Shown here in pieces: positions 1 through 7,875 of a DNA stretch of 64,000 bases. The stretch spans positions 3,268,501 through 3,332,500 of the forward strand of contig NZ_CP100390.1 in assembly GCF_026016465.1 (NCBI RefSeq), written 5' to 3'. Under the pieces are notes generated by a model. That model was not told the DNA's origin, ran no database searches, and worked only from the letters and a program-made list of their open reading frames with translations. This DNA comes from Alkalimarinus alittae (lineage in GTDB: Bacteria; Pseudomonadota; Gammaproteobacteria; Pseudomonadales; Oleiphilaceae). Each line of letters opens with the position of its first letter. The first letter of the stretch is position 1. Position numbers and translations under genes: made by a program.

Positions 1-143
1 TTCATCATATGACCCTGCTCTTTCATATTGCTGTGACCATGTTCTGAATCTGCCAAGGTCACGGCAGGTAATAACATGGCACTCACGGCCAATGTTGAAA
101 TGACATTTCTTAATGCGTTTCTCGTGCTTATAACGTTCATCAT
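1..143 (-). CDS. His/Met-rich periplasmic metal-resistance protein (N-terminal part)
   Basis: Partial: only the first ~47 residues lie in the window and the gene leaves the left edge. The minus strand reads a start (two adjacent ATGs at 143 and 140; an AGGAG lies 6 nt before the second) followed by a typical signal peptide ending LPAVTLA, then DSEHGHSNMKEQGHMM, rich in His and Met. It follows the CusB-like gene by 16 nt on the same strand, so it belongs to the same efflux operon. A small periplasmic copper or silver binding or chaperone protein is likely; the family cannot be fixed from the visible part. It could also be the start of a longer protein. Confidence 0.6.
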   Translation of the reverse strand, partial: MMNVISTRNALRNVISTLAVSAMLLPAVTLADSEHGHSNMKEQGHMM

Positions 144-159
144 ATTCTCCTGACGTTTT

Positions 160-1668
160 TTATTGCGTTTTAACGGGTTTAATCGTGGTGATCAGGTAAT
201 CCCAATCGCCTTGTTTTTTAAGTTCAAACTCAATCAACTGTCCTGCCTCAAAGGCGTTTACGTCGATATCATCGGCCACTTCAAAGTCCATTCTCATGGT
301 CGGCCAGTCCAATGCTTTGATCGGGTCATGGGTAATCGTTAGCATGGCCATATCAGCCATCACATCTTCTATCTTTCCAGTCGCTTTGAATAGATTTGAA
401 GCGCTTTCTGACTGCTCATGTTGGATAATTTCACGCGATTCCATTCGTGCAATTTCGGCATCGATATTGGATTCAGAATCAATCAAAAACTGAGCAGAAG
501 TCACCACGATATCGCCTTCTGATAGCCCTTTCATAATTTGAACGCGGCCATTTGACTCGATGCCGACGTCAACTAATACTGACTTAAACATGCCATCCCC
601 TAAAGCAGTGACAACGCGGTTGTGCGTCCCGCCTTTAATCAAAGCCTCTCTTGGAATGCTCAGTGCCTCATCCGATACAGGGACGAATAGCGTTAACTCA
701 GTGTACATATTGGGTTTAAGTGCTATCTCTGGGTTACTGACGCGAATACGGACTCGCAAGGTTCTGGTTTTGCTATCTAACACAGGATAAAGATAATCAA
801 CTTCACCACTCCACTGCTTTCCAGGCAAAGCCTCTGTTTTCATTTCAACCCGTTGTCCAGCTTTAACCCAGCTTGACTGCCGTTCAAAAACCTCAGCAAT
901 TACCCAAACAGAGTCCAGCGAGCCAATCGACATCACTTCGGTTGCTGGCTTAATAAACATGCCTTCTCGAACGTTCAAATCTTTAACAAACCCATCTCGG
1001 TCTGCGATAACCTTAATGCGCTGATCAACCACCTTTCTTTGCTCAAGACGCTGCACCTGGTGATTTGATAACCCTAACGAAAGCAAACGTGATCGCGACG
1101 CTTTTTTGAGTGTTTTATTACCGCTGCGTATCACCGCTAAATATTCTTCTTGTGCATTGACCAGTGCAGGTGAATACAGTTCATAGAGCGTCTGCCCTTT
1201 TGTCACCGCATCGCCAGAACTATTGACGTTTAAAACCTCTATCCAACCATCAACACGACTGTGAATATGTGAAAGTTTGTCTTCATCAAAATCGATATAG
1301 CCGACAGTGTTGATCGACAAATCCATAGACCCTTTTGTGACTTCTTCTGTGCGCACACCAAGATTGTTAATGACCATCGGAGATATTTTGACGGTGCCTT
1401 CATCGCCACCTTGGGCATCGTCTTCATAAACCGGCACCAGATCCATTCCCATCGGTGATTGTCCTGGTTTGTCACGTCGGTAGTTTTTATCCATCGGCGC
1501 GACCCAGTACAGCGGTTTTTTTTCAACTGTATCAGGTGCAGAAGCACTGGCAGAATGGTCAGTGTCACCTAAGATTGGCAACTGACTACTGCTCAGTACA
1601 AACTTTTGGAGGGCTACGCCACCTCCTAACGCAATGATCATTGCGAATAAAATACCCGTACGTTTCAT
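160..1668 (-). CDS. cusB: CusB-like RND efflux periplasmic adaptor with N-terminal heavy-metal-binding and C-terminal CusF-like domains
   Basis: A 502-aa membrane-fusion protein linking an inner-membrane RND pump to an outer-membrane channel for Cu(I)/Ag(I) export. After an N-terminal membrane anchor, residues 53-82 carry the heavy-metal-binding domain pattern (YWVAPMDK...PGQSPMGMDLVPVY), in which the usual cysteine positions are replaced by Ala/Ser while methionines remain. The middle has the barrel-sandwich and hairpin regions of HlyD/CusB adaptors. The last ~75 residues resemble CusF: the metal ligands appear as THDPIKALDWPTMRM, with His, Trp and both Met in place. Its start overlaps the stop of the upstream CusC-like gene by 4 nt. 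The matching RND pump gene is expected beyond the left edge. Metal specificity is inferred from the domains. Confidence 0.92.
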   Translation of the reverse strand: MKRTGILFAMIIALGGGVALQKFVLSSSQLPILGDTDHSASASAPDTVEKKPLYWVAPMDKNYRRDKPGQSPMGMDLVPVYEDDAQGGDEGTVKISPMVINNLGVRTEEVTKGSMDLSINTVGYIDFDEDKLSHIHSRVDGWIEVLNVNSSGDAVTKGQTLYELYSPALVNAQEEYLAVIRSGNKTLKKASRSRLLSLGLSNHQVQRLEQRKVVDQRIKVIADRDGFVKDLNVREGMFIKPATEVMSIGSLDSVWVIAEVFERQSSWVKAGQRVEMKTEALPGKQWSGEVDYLYPVLDSKTRTLRVRIRVSNPEIALKPNMYTELTLFVPVSDEALSIPREALIKGGTHNRVVTALGDGMFKSVLVDVGIESNGRVQIMKGLSEGDIVVTSAQFLIDSESNIDAEIARMESREIIQHEQSESASNLFKATGKIEDVMADMAMLTITHDPIKALDWPTMRMDFEVADDIDVNAFEAGQLIEFELKKQGDWDYLITTIKPVKTQ

Positions 1669-3014
1669 TGTTTGGTTTCTCCTGCGAAAGTCCCAACAGA
1701 ACCTAGCGTTAGCTCAGGGGTTTCGGTTAAAAAATAAAACTGTAAATCTGAAATTAATTGCAGTCTTGTGAGCACTAAACGCTCGTAATCAAGTCGATCT
1801 CGCTGCTCACTAATATAGGCGCGCATCACTTCAGCAAAATCCGCTGCATCGGCCTGATAAGCATTGAGTGATGACTCTGCTTGAAGTCTCGCTTTACCCA
1901 GAATCTGCTCATTAAATAGCGCCATTTGTTCTTCCACTTGCCCTAAGCGACTAATGATCGTTTGGACTTCACCCACCATTTCAGTCAGTTTGTCTTGATA
2001 AGCATTTTGCTGGGCTTCTTTACGAAATACCGCCCCTTGTACCGATTTATCCTGACGACTATGGGTAAACAGCGGCATCGACACATTAACCATGGCACTC
2101 ACAAAGTCTGAGCGATCAGAGCCATCATTATTTTGACCGTCTCGATAGCCATAGTTCAATTCTACGCCCCATGCCGGTTGATATTGTTGCTTTGATAGCT
2201 GAATGTCACTATCCGCCATATCCACCTGACGCTGAAGGCTCAATAACATGGGGTGAGTTTGAAGTTGCTCTAATAATCGTTGTCTGTTTTCAACACCATA
2301 TTGTTGGGCATTGCTATACGCCAAAGGATTCGCTATTTCGGTAGGTAGATGTATGTTTGGAAAGTGCTCTGGCCACGTCTCGACGGTTGCTGCATGGCCA
2401 ATCCATCGAGATAATTGCACACGCTGTATCTCGCTCTGGCGATCTGCTTTGATGATTTTTTCTCTCAATCGACTCAATTCTAGCTCGGCTCTTAGCACGT
2501 CTTTTTGCTGCACGCTGCCAACACTATACAGAGAGTTCGTCACCTCTAGTAATTGAGTAAAAAGCGCTTCATCCTCTTCAATGATGTTCTTGGCACGCTC
2601 CCAATACAGCACTTCAAGCCATAGATTTCTGGCCTTTCGTGTCACGGTTAAATAGCGTGTTTTTGCCACACGTTCTAAAGAAGATGCCTGAGCATTAAGC
2701 TTGAGTTCTTTTAGCGATAGCGTGTCACCTTGCGGGAACATCTGCCTGATGCCCACCTTAAACTGAGTCATGGGTTCCTGATCAAACTTAAAAGTATCAG
2801 TCGGCAAGTTTTGAGCGCCCACCACCAAAACAGGGTCTGGCAGCTGGCTTTGAGAGAGTGCTTCAACTTTTGAAGAGTGAGATTGATTAAGTGTTTGGGT
2901 AATACCCAGATCACTCGCTATCGCTCTCTTTTGTGCCTCATCGATGGTGAGGATCGCGTGACTTAAGGGGGCGAACCCTATGCCTATCACCAGCATGGCC
3001 ATACTTATATTCAT
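1665..3014 (-). CDS. cusC: CusC-like TolC-family outer-membrane efflux protein
   Basis: A 449-aa outer-membrane channel of the TolC/OEP family. The N-terminus (MNISMAMLVIGIGFAPLSHA) is a signal peptide. The rest has the long alpha-helical repeats typical of the family, with a duplicated OEP pattern such as AQKRAIASDLGITQTLNQS and later LQRQVDMADSDIQLSKQQYQP. It is the first of the three core efflux genes and is translationally coupled to the adaptor (ATGA-type 4-nt overlap). It would form the exit duct of the Cus-type tripartite pump. Length matches the family. Confidence 0.92.
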   Translation of the reverse strand: MNISMAMLVIGIGFAPLSHAILTIDEAQKRAIASDLGITQTLNQSHSSKVEALSQSQLPDPVLVVGAQNLPTDTFKFDQEPMTQFKVGIRQMFPQGDTLSLKELKLNAQASSLERVAKTRYLTVTRKARNLWLEVLYWERAKNIIEEDEALFTQLLEVTNSLYSVGSVQQKDVLRAELELSRLREKIIKADRQSEIQRVQLSRWIGHAATVETWPEHFPNIHLPTEIANPLAYSNAQQYGVENRQRLLEQLQTHPMLLSLQRQVDMADSDIQLSKQQYQPAWGVELNYGYRDGQNNDGSDRSDFVSAMVNVSMPLFTHSRQDKSVQGAVFRKEAQQNAYQDKLTEMVGEVQTIISRLGQVEEQMALFNEQILGKARLQAESSLNAYQADAADFAEVMRAYISEQRDRLDYERLVLTRLQLISDLQFYFLTETPELTLGSVGTFAGETKQ

Positions 3015-3188
3015 AAGTATTATCTCGATTTATCAGTGTTATACGATGCCCAAGAAAGGCAGTTTTGAACATTAGATCAGTTTCTGAACCCAAGTTACGG
3101 GCGAAACTCAAGAGTAAGCAGCTATTCAGTAGACCCGTTGGAATTAAATTCCACACAACATCAACCGAATGGGCTTAATAGAAGAGGC

Positions 3189-3647
3189 TTAATTTAAAAA
3201 TGTACAGTTTACGACGTGACTTCGGGGGTAATTATAGTGAGGAGGAGGTTCTCGATAATAAGTCGACTGCTTAAGACGCTGCCTTAATGAAAGGATCAAC
3301 CAATAGAGAGGAAAGAACAGTAGGAATACAATAGAAGAAAAGGTCGATGAATTATAAAGATAACTCCCCTGTTCATCACAGCAATCAGCGCTCACCGTAT
3401 CACCGATTGTTGCGTGATGGTGTGCCGGCTCAGTGCCTGCCTGAGACATTACCATTCCATGGTGATCACTACTATGATGCCCGCTCATTGAGGCCGTCAT
3501 TGGCAGTGTACTGGAGGCTAATGTCGGATCACTTCCACCATTATCCAATAACCCAGCACAAAGCACCATGCTTTGGCATAGTAACCAAAGCAGAACCAAC
3601 GGGCCTACTATGTGGTGACTTATTTTTCGGGCTTTAGCTAACAGCAT
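3189..3647 (-). CDS. small membrane protein rich in His and Met, head of the metal-efflux operon
   Basis: A 152-aa protein with two hydrophobic segments: residues ~12-32 (VGPLVLLWLLCQSMVLCAGL) and ~105-122 (SIVFLLFFPLYWLILSL). The loop between them is rich in potential metal ligands (MSGHHSSDHHGMVMSQ, AHHH, a CC pair). The family is not recognised. The gene lies 174 nt upstream of the CusC-like gene in the same direction, behind a promoter with a 19-bp spacer, so a role in metal sensing, delivery or efflux is likely. Its ATG at 3647 lacks a strong Shine-Dalgarno sequence. The reverse-strand ORF over it is a shadow. Confidence 0.7.
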   Translation of the reverse strand: MLLAKARKISHHIVGPLVLLWLLCQSMVLCAGLLDNGGSDPTLASSTLPMTASMSGHHSSDHHGMVMSQAGTEPAHHHATIGDTVSADCCDEQGSYLYNSSTFSSIVFLLFFPLYWLILSLRQRLKQSTYYREPPPHYNYPRSHVVNCTFLN

Positions 3648-3678
3648 GGGCGTGAGTTCTTAACATTTATCTCAAAAT

Positions 3679-3718
3679 AGTAGCACCAATATAAACCTAG
3701 GTGCTACTCTCAAGTCAA
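3679..3718 (-). promoter_or_regulatory. putative MerR-type promoter with inverted repeat
   Basis: On the minus strand, TTGACT (3718-3713) and TATATT (3693-3688) are separated by 19 nt, the overlong spacer typical of MerR-family (CueR/ZntR-like) promoters. A perfect 9-bp inverted repeat, AGTAGCACC (3679-3687) with GGTGCTACT (3700-3708), covers the -10 region and half the spacer. The predicted start near 3681 gives a leader of about 34 nt before the gene at 3647. The regulator itself is not in the window. Confidence 0.45.
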
Positions 3719-3796
3719 CACTATTTTAGTAGGCTTTTCTGACATTCGAAGCCATGATATTGTTAAATCGTTCTTATTTTTCACAAGGGATGACAC

Positions 3797-4426
3797 TTGA
3801 CCTACTTATCATTATCGGTTCTTGCCGTATTTATCCCCACCTTCTTTTTTGTATCCATTACCCCTGGCATGTGCATGACACTTGCGCTCACCATGGGCAT
3901 GCGGTTTGGGCTGCGTAAAACACTTTGGATGATGCTAGGCGAATTGGTGGGCGTTGCTTTAGTGGCCTCGCTTTCCGCTGTCGGTGTGGCCGCGCTAATG
4001 TTGACCTACCCTGCTTTGTTTGTGGTTTTAAAATACGCAGGAGGCGCTTACCTGATCTATCTCGGTATTCAAATGTGGCAGTCTAAAGGGAAGATGGCTT
4101 TAAATATTGCTGACGACGGCAATGCGGTTATGAGCAAAAAAGCGTTCATTATGCAGGGCTTCATAACGGCTATTGCGAACCCTAAAGGCTGGGCATTTTT
4201 CATCGCGTTGTTGCCACCATTTTTAAACTATTCACAACCCCTTACGATGCAATTAGTGCAGCTTATTTTTTTGATATTATTGCTTGAGTTTATCTGTTTG
4301 ATTATTTACGCAGGGGGAGGTAAATCTCTGCGAGCCTTTATGATGAAGTCAGGGAACTTGGAGCATTTAAATCGTATCGCGGGTACGCTGTTGATTGGTG
4401 TTGGAGTGTGGTTGGCATCTAGTTAG
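3797..4426 (+). CDS. LysE/RhtB-family amino-acid exporter
   Basis: A 209-aa inner-membrane exporter of the LysE superfamily with about six hydrophobic segments. The conserved N-terminal pattern FFFVSITPGMCMTLALTMG (the PGP region, here PGM) and the GxxxAxPKG-type segment FITAIANPKGWAFF are present. Family members export amino acids or homoserine lactone-like compounds; the substrate is not predictable. The start is TTG at 3797: AAGGGA ends 6 nt before it, while the nearby ATG at 3790 is out of frame. It is convergent with the next gene. Confidence 0.9.
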   Translation: MTYLSLSVLAVFIPTFFFVSITPGMCMTLALTMGMRFGLRKTLWMMLGELVGVALVASLSAVGVAALMLTYPALFVVLKYAGGAYLIYLGIQMWQSKGKMALNIADDGNAVMSKKAFIMQGFITAIANPKGWAFFIALLPPFLNYSQPLTMQLVQLIFLILLLEFICLIIYAGGGKSLRAFMMKSGNLEHLNRIAGTLLIGVGVWLASS

Positions 4427-4452
4427 TGCCAGCCCAGAAACAACGCTAAACA

Positions 4453-4481
4453 ATGGATCCCCGCGTTCGCGAGGATGACAC
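4453..4481. repeat. short palindromic intergenic repeat (REP-like)
   Basis: The sequence ATGGATCCCCGCGTTCGCGAGGATGACA between two convergent genes matches the general form of the widespread intergenic palindrome GGATCCCCG(C/T)...GCG(A/G)GGATGAC. The inner CGCGTTCGCG forms a short hairpin. Only this copy was noticed in the window. It may help termination of the flanking convergent genes. Confidence 0.5.
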
Positions 4482-4512
4482 AAAAGAATAATTACGATGT
4501 TTCAGGGAGGCA

Positions 4513-4914
4513 CTAATAGGGTTTAATTTTGGCAATTTCTTCTTTGAGTCGTCGCTTGAACTCATCTTGGTCTTCTATATCACTTAAATCTTCATATACT
4601 TTCTGCAGGTTCACCCTGTAATCTTTGAGTTTTTCGGCATCATCCTTGGTAAAAAAGGCGTAAGCGTAGGTTGAGTAACCAAAGAGCCATAAAAAGGGTA
4701 AAAGTAATAGCGATAGGGTATGAAGCGGAAAAACCAACAGCCATTTAAACAAACCCGCCAGAGTCGTCTTTGATTCTACCGGTATCATCAACCCTTTAGG
4801 CCAAGCCGATAAGTTTCCACGAAAAAACCCCCAAGCCTCAGATCGGCTCACTTTGGTGGGTTTAAACATGGCTGCTATATCGTATGTTTTTCCGTTGTCT
4901 AACTTAACTCGCAT
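4513..4914 (-). CDS. small predicted membrane protein of unknown function
   Basis: Taken as 133 aa from the ATG at 4914, which has AGGTG 8 nt upstream; a longer reading to 4953 adds 13 residues without a good ribosome site. The protein begins with a short soluble part (MRVKLDNGKTYDIAAMFKP), has one hydrophobic segment in the middle (FKWLLVFPLHTLSLLLLPFLWLF region), and ends in a charged helix likely to be a coiled coil (KLKDYRVNLQKVYEDLSDIE...RRLKEEIAKIKPY). No family recognised. It is convergent with the LysE gene. Confidence 0.7.
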   Translation of the reverse strand: MRVKLDNGKTYDIAAMFKPTKVSRSEAWGFFRGNLSAWPKGLMIPVESKTTLAGLFKWLLVFPLHTLSLLLLPFLWLFGYSTYAYAFFTKDDAEKLKDYRVNLQKVYEDLSDIEDQDEFKRRLKEEIAKIKPY

Positions 4915-5055
4915 AATGCTAGCACCTGTATGTTGAGATATATTTATCAGCATAAGCCGCTACTACTATAGCGTTTTATGACAAGACAGGCATTAAATCT
5001 TTAAGCAAGACTGACAACAATCAAGACAACCCTAAATGGCTAACACAAAGCCCTT

Positions 5056-5151
5056 GTAGCCTTGACGCAGCGAAGCGGAATCAGGGTTTGGACAGCTCAT
5101 CCACCGCAACCTTTCCTTGATTCCAGTCGTGCCTCCCTTCATCACGGCTAC
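5056..5151. repeat. REP-like doublet (two inverted REP-type units)
   Basis: Left unit 5056-5086 reads GTAGCCTTGACGCAGCGAAG and continues CGGAATCAGGG. The right unit, read on the minus strand from 5151 to about 5110, starts CGTAGCCGTGATGAAGGGAG and ends near CTGGAATCAAGG. Both share GTAGCC.TGA....(C)TGGAATCA/GGAATCA, in opposite orientation, as in REP doublets (REPIN/BIME). It lies ~2.1 kb from a remnant of a REP-associated tyrosine transposase. The ORF that starts inside it (5062) is not considered a gene. Confidence 0.5.
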
Positions 5152-5628
5152 GAAGTCTCTTTGGCGTTTAAACTTTTACAGGCTATTTGCATACTAGGGT
5201 TGGAAGTTACAATTTCTGCTAACTTTGAAAAACATCTGTTTTGTGCAAAAGTAGGTAGGTCTGCAATGAGCGATCAGGAGACAGTCGACGACGTTCACGG
5301 CTATTGCTGGTTTACTGAGTTGGACGTTGGAATCTTCGTGAATCAATCAAAATATGAAATCAACGGCTCTGACCCCGCAGGATTTCTATTCGAAAAATCA
5401 ACATGTGTGTCCTGTTATTTGTTTTTAATTTGCATAAAATCTAGGTTGTGTTGCATAATTTTTACTAGGTATGGTAGATGTTTTTTATTTTTAGGCTGGC
5501 GAGCTTTGAGTATAAGTTGTTTAGTTATTAGTTAAGAAAGAAGCTGTTTAGCAATATATAAATAGTCAATCAATAGCAACTCTAAAATCATGGTAAAAAT
5601 ACAGTAATCAAAAAAGGAGTAGTTGTAA
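5152..5628. other. gene-poor AT-rich stretch before the orphan secreted protein
   Basis: This region has an open frame continuing from the REP-like doublet, but that frame starts inside the repeat, has no ribosome site, and its translation looks like random sequence rich in Cys, Phe and Ile. The only structure found is one arm of a 25-bp inverted repeat at 5181-5205 (partner 8347-8371). The promoter of the next gene is expected in the last 100 nt; AAAAAGGAG ends ~10 nt before its GTG start. Confidence 0.4.
5181..5205 (+). repeat. inverted-repeat arm, left end of accessory patch
   Basis: The 25-nt sequence beginning GGCTATTTGCAT and ending GGTTGGAA recurs in inverted orientation at 8347-8371 with 23 of 25 bases identical. 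Similarity stops at the limits of the arms. The two arms enclose the AT-rich accessory genes and the transposase and reverse-transcriptase remnants. Confidence 0.6.
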
Positions 5629-7179
5629 GTGAATACAGTGGGGGTTACTTATCGCGTATTTATGGCTTTTTTAATAGTGTTTTTATTGAATTCAGCCAGT
5701 CTTGTCCATGCAAACTCAGAGATTAATCCGAAAATAAATTTACTCGTTGACAGGGATTATCAACCAGATTTTTTTTCCGGAAGTTGGCTAGTTTCAACTG
5801 AAACAGAAAAAATTGAGGCGCTTATATGGTCGAATGAATTCGGTAGAATCGTCGGTTATATATTCTCACACAAAACAGGTTTTCTCTATGAAGTGCTTAT
5901 AGAACCTGTGCAATTACGAGGTAAGCATCTTTTCATTGTTTCTCAAAAACAAAAATTTTACCCTGTTTATGAGGCGTCAAGTTATAAAGATATCGACCGA
6001 TATATTGGAGCGCATATTGTCGATAAAAACAGTTTCATACTTGAGGCAAAAGGTTCGCAACAGAAGTTTTTTACAGATGAGCTGGGAAGCAATAATGACG
6101 GACAGTTAGTGTTCTCCCGAGCAAAAGTTTCAGATGAGTTTGTTTTACAATTGAATGGATATCAAAAATTTAATAGTAACTTTACTCATAAATTAATCGC
6201 TCCATTAACAATAGCTCGCTCCGAAACCCCTCAATTCCTTGTGGCCAAAGAAGTAGAAAAAATTGTTCGAGAGAATGTTCATATGAGGGAAAGTAGTCCA
6301 TACGACACCATAAAAACAAGACCGATTTCTGAAATTACCTTGTCTCAAGTAAAAGATAACAGCCAAGAATGTAAAGTATTTAGCAGTGATAATGCAAAGG
6401 TTCTATTTACTAGGTTAGCGAGCAGAAAAGATAAGGAAAGATTCTATTTTGCTGTAGAGAGTGAAGGCGTGTTTTTCTATTATCAAGGTGGCGGGAGCAG
6501 TAAGATTGAAATGCACGATAGTCTAGCTTCACAAGATCCTAACACAGCTGTATTTTTATGTGATAATCCTGCTTCTCTTAACAATAATAATTTACCAAGC
6601 GTATGCCCACTTTGTTTTTATCCTGCAGGGCGTTATCTGGACCAAGTTTATCGCGGAAATATCAGAGCTGATGATAGCCGCTACATGAGACCGCATCTCA
6701 AGCGCAGCGCTCACGCAGAGGTTATGGACAAAATTGCCGGATTAAAGTGGTTAAACTTAATTGAAGAGATGGTGGGCTTTTACATGTTAAATTACTCGAA
6801 TAGTCCAAAACAGTGTTTTCACCCTGGTGCCTTTAAAGTAACCAAAACCGTTAATGTGGCTGGCTACAAGATAACTGATGGACTTGGTTCGGAAGTAACT
6901 AGAGTGGATCCTTATCAGGTTAGTGATACTTATAAACTTAACAAAGAATTTAAGGAAGCATGTACTGATATTTGTTTCAAGCACGGAGCATTAATAGTTG
7001 AAGCTCGGTCTGCGACTTTATTTGAAAGAAAAGATAGTGTCAAAAAAGAAAAACAGGCGGTTCTTGAGGTCTTTAGCAGTCTTGAAAAGTTTATGAGCGA
7101 TTATGACTGTAATAGCGATGTTCGAAAGAAATTCGAATATAATTTAATAAATCTATATAACTTCTACAACGGCCAATAA
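5629..7179 (+). CDS. orphan secreted protein, function unknown
   Basis: A 516-aa protein starting at GTG (AAAAAGGAG upstream). The first ~29 residues are a signal peptide (FMAFLIVFLLNSASLVHANS), so it is likely periplasmic or secreted. The first half looks beta-rich; the second half has scattered cysteines, including a CPLCFYPAGRYLD motif near residue 326 and a CTDICFKHG motif near residue 444. The C-terminal part is Lys/Glu-rich and helical. No known domain recognised. Base composition and codon use are clearly more AT-rich than in neighbouring core genes, with many AAA, AAT and TTA codons, which suggests acquisition by transfer. No partner gene is evident; the next ORF downstream is also an orphan. 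Confidence 0.75.
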   Translation: MNTVGVTYRVFMAFLIVFLLNSASLVHANSEINPKINLLVDRDYQPDFFSGSWLVSTETEKIEALIWSNEFGRIVGYIFSHKTGFLYEVLIEPVQLRGKHLFIVSQKQKFYPVYEASSYKDIDRYIGAHIVDKNSFILEAKGSQQKFFTDELGSNNDGQLVFSRAKVSDEFVLQLNGYQKFNSNFTHKLIAPLTIARSETPQFLVAKEVEKIVRENVHMRESSPYDTIKTRPISEITLSQVKDNSQECKVFSSDNAKVLFTRLASRKDKERFYFAVESEGVFFYYQGGGSSKIEMHDSLASQDPNTAVFLCDNPASLNNNNLPSVCPLCFYPAGRYLDQVYRGNIRADDSRYMRPHLKRSAHAEVMDKIAGLKWLNLIEEMVGFYMLNYSNSPKQCFHPGAFKVTKTVNVAGYKITDGLGSEVTRVDPYQVSDTYKLNKEFKEACTDICFKHGALIVEARSATLFERKDSVKKEKQAVLEVFSSLEKFMSDYDCNSDVRKKFEYNLINLYNFYNGQ

Positions 7180-7207
7180 TATTTATATGTTGAAAAATTA
7201 TAAAACC

Positions 7208-7247
7208 AATGGGCTCAAAGTAAATTGAAAACTGGTATTGTTTAAAT
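7208..7247 (+). repeat. 40-bp direct repeat, copy 1 (mobile-element border)
   Basis: This copy and 7860-7899 match at 34 of 40 positions without gaps. Shared core: AGTAAATTGAA followed by GGTATTGTTTAAAT. Copy 1 directly precedes the transposase remnant at 7290. The core resembles the GGGGTCAGAGTAAATTGA-type sequence I associate with the upstream border of IS200-like/REP-associated transposase genes; that link is from memory and is not proven here. Confidence 0.55.
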
Positions 7248-7289
7248 CATTAGCTATGTTTAATCGTTAAGTAACCATAGGAGCCAAGG

Positions 7290-7361
7290 ATGGCGCGATT
7301 ACTTCGATTAAACCTTTCCAATGTATCGCAACATAGTATTCTACGAGGCAACAACAGGCAA
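7290..7361 (+). pseudogene. REP-associated tyrosine transposase (RAYT/IS200-like), N-terminal remnant
   Basis: An ATG with AGGAGCCAAGG just upstream opens a 51-codon frame whose first 24 residues, MARLLRLNLSNVSQHSILRG then NNRQ, match the characteristic start of RAYT proteins (MARxPRLNxPNxPxHxxQRGNNRQ). After RGNNRQ the similarity ends and the frame stops at 7445. The catalytic HUH motif and tyrosine are absent, so this is a dead fragment left by a deletion or recombination. Confidence 0.65.
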
Positions 7362-7497
7362 ATAAGCACGGCCAGCGCAACTACGCACAGGACTTTGTGC
7401 AGCAACGTTCGCATTTACCCCTTGCCAGAGTATGGGTCAATCTAGTCTTTCGAACAGTAGAAAATATCAATTGTTATTTAATAAGACTCAAGATTCT

Positions 7498-7875
7498 ATG
7501 AATAGTAAAAATGCCATATATTGCGAGTTATCTTTGAATGAGCTAGATCTTTCTGTTCGGATAATAAAGGCTATCCTAAATTTTGAATATGATGAGTTTT
7601 GGTGCATAACTATGTGCACTCGCGAAGAGCTAACAATGATAATTGGTATATTTCAGTTGGCCAAAAATAAATTAAATGAAAATGGTGACTTAGCTCAAAT
7701 AAAATTAGAATTTGCACAGTACATGATTTTCACAAGAGCCCTTGGGTATGTATGGAATTTTGAAGATTTTTTTGAACATATATTTAATGAACTTGAGTTC
7801 GATGAAATAGACAAGCTGAACGAAAAAGTTCGGAGGCTTTACACTTGGTCAGAAAAATCAATGGGGCTAGAGTAA
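7498..7875 (+). CDS. small orphan protein of unknown function
   Basis: A 125-aa ORF from the ATG at 7498 (the same frame is open back to an ATG at 7432, but that part overlaps sequence left from the transposase remnant). It is acidic and helical, AT-rich in codon use, and has no signal peptide or recognised domain; patterns such as LSLNELDLSVRIIKAILNFE and DFFEHIFNELEFDEIDKLNE suggest a small alpha-helical soluble protein. The stop codon lies inside the second copy of the 40-bp repeat (7860-7899), so the last codons may come from the repeat. No strong ribosome site; it may not be expressed. Confidence 0.45.
   Translation: MNSKNAIYCELSLNELDLSVRIIKAILNFEYDEFWCITMCTREELTMIIGIFQLAKNKLNENGDLAQIKLEFAQYMIFTRALGYVWNFEDFFEHIFNELEFDEIDKLNEKVRRLYTWSEKSMGLE

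Noticed and set aside
296-493. Plus-strand ORFs across the CusB-like and CusC-like genes
   Set aside because: They lie wholly inside well-supported minus-strand genes, with no ribosome sites; shadows of the coding strand.
3347-3637. 96-codon plus-strand ORF opposite the His/Met-rich membrane protein
   Set aside because: Translation is His/Pro/Tyr-rich but follows from the reverse complement of the His/Met-rich loop. The minus-strand ORF has two convincing hydrophobic segments and operon context.
5062-5535. 157-codon plus-strand ORF
   Set aside because: It begins inside the REP-like doublet, lacks a ribosome site, and its translation has no domain-like or conserved pattern; the open frame is likely chance in AT-rich non-coding DNA.
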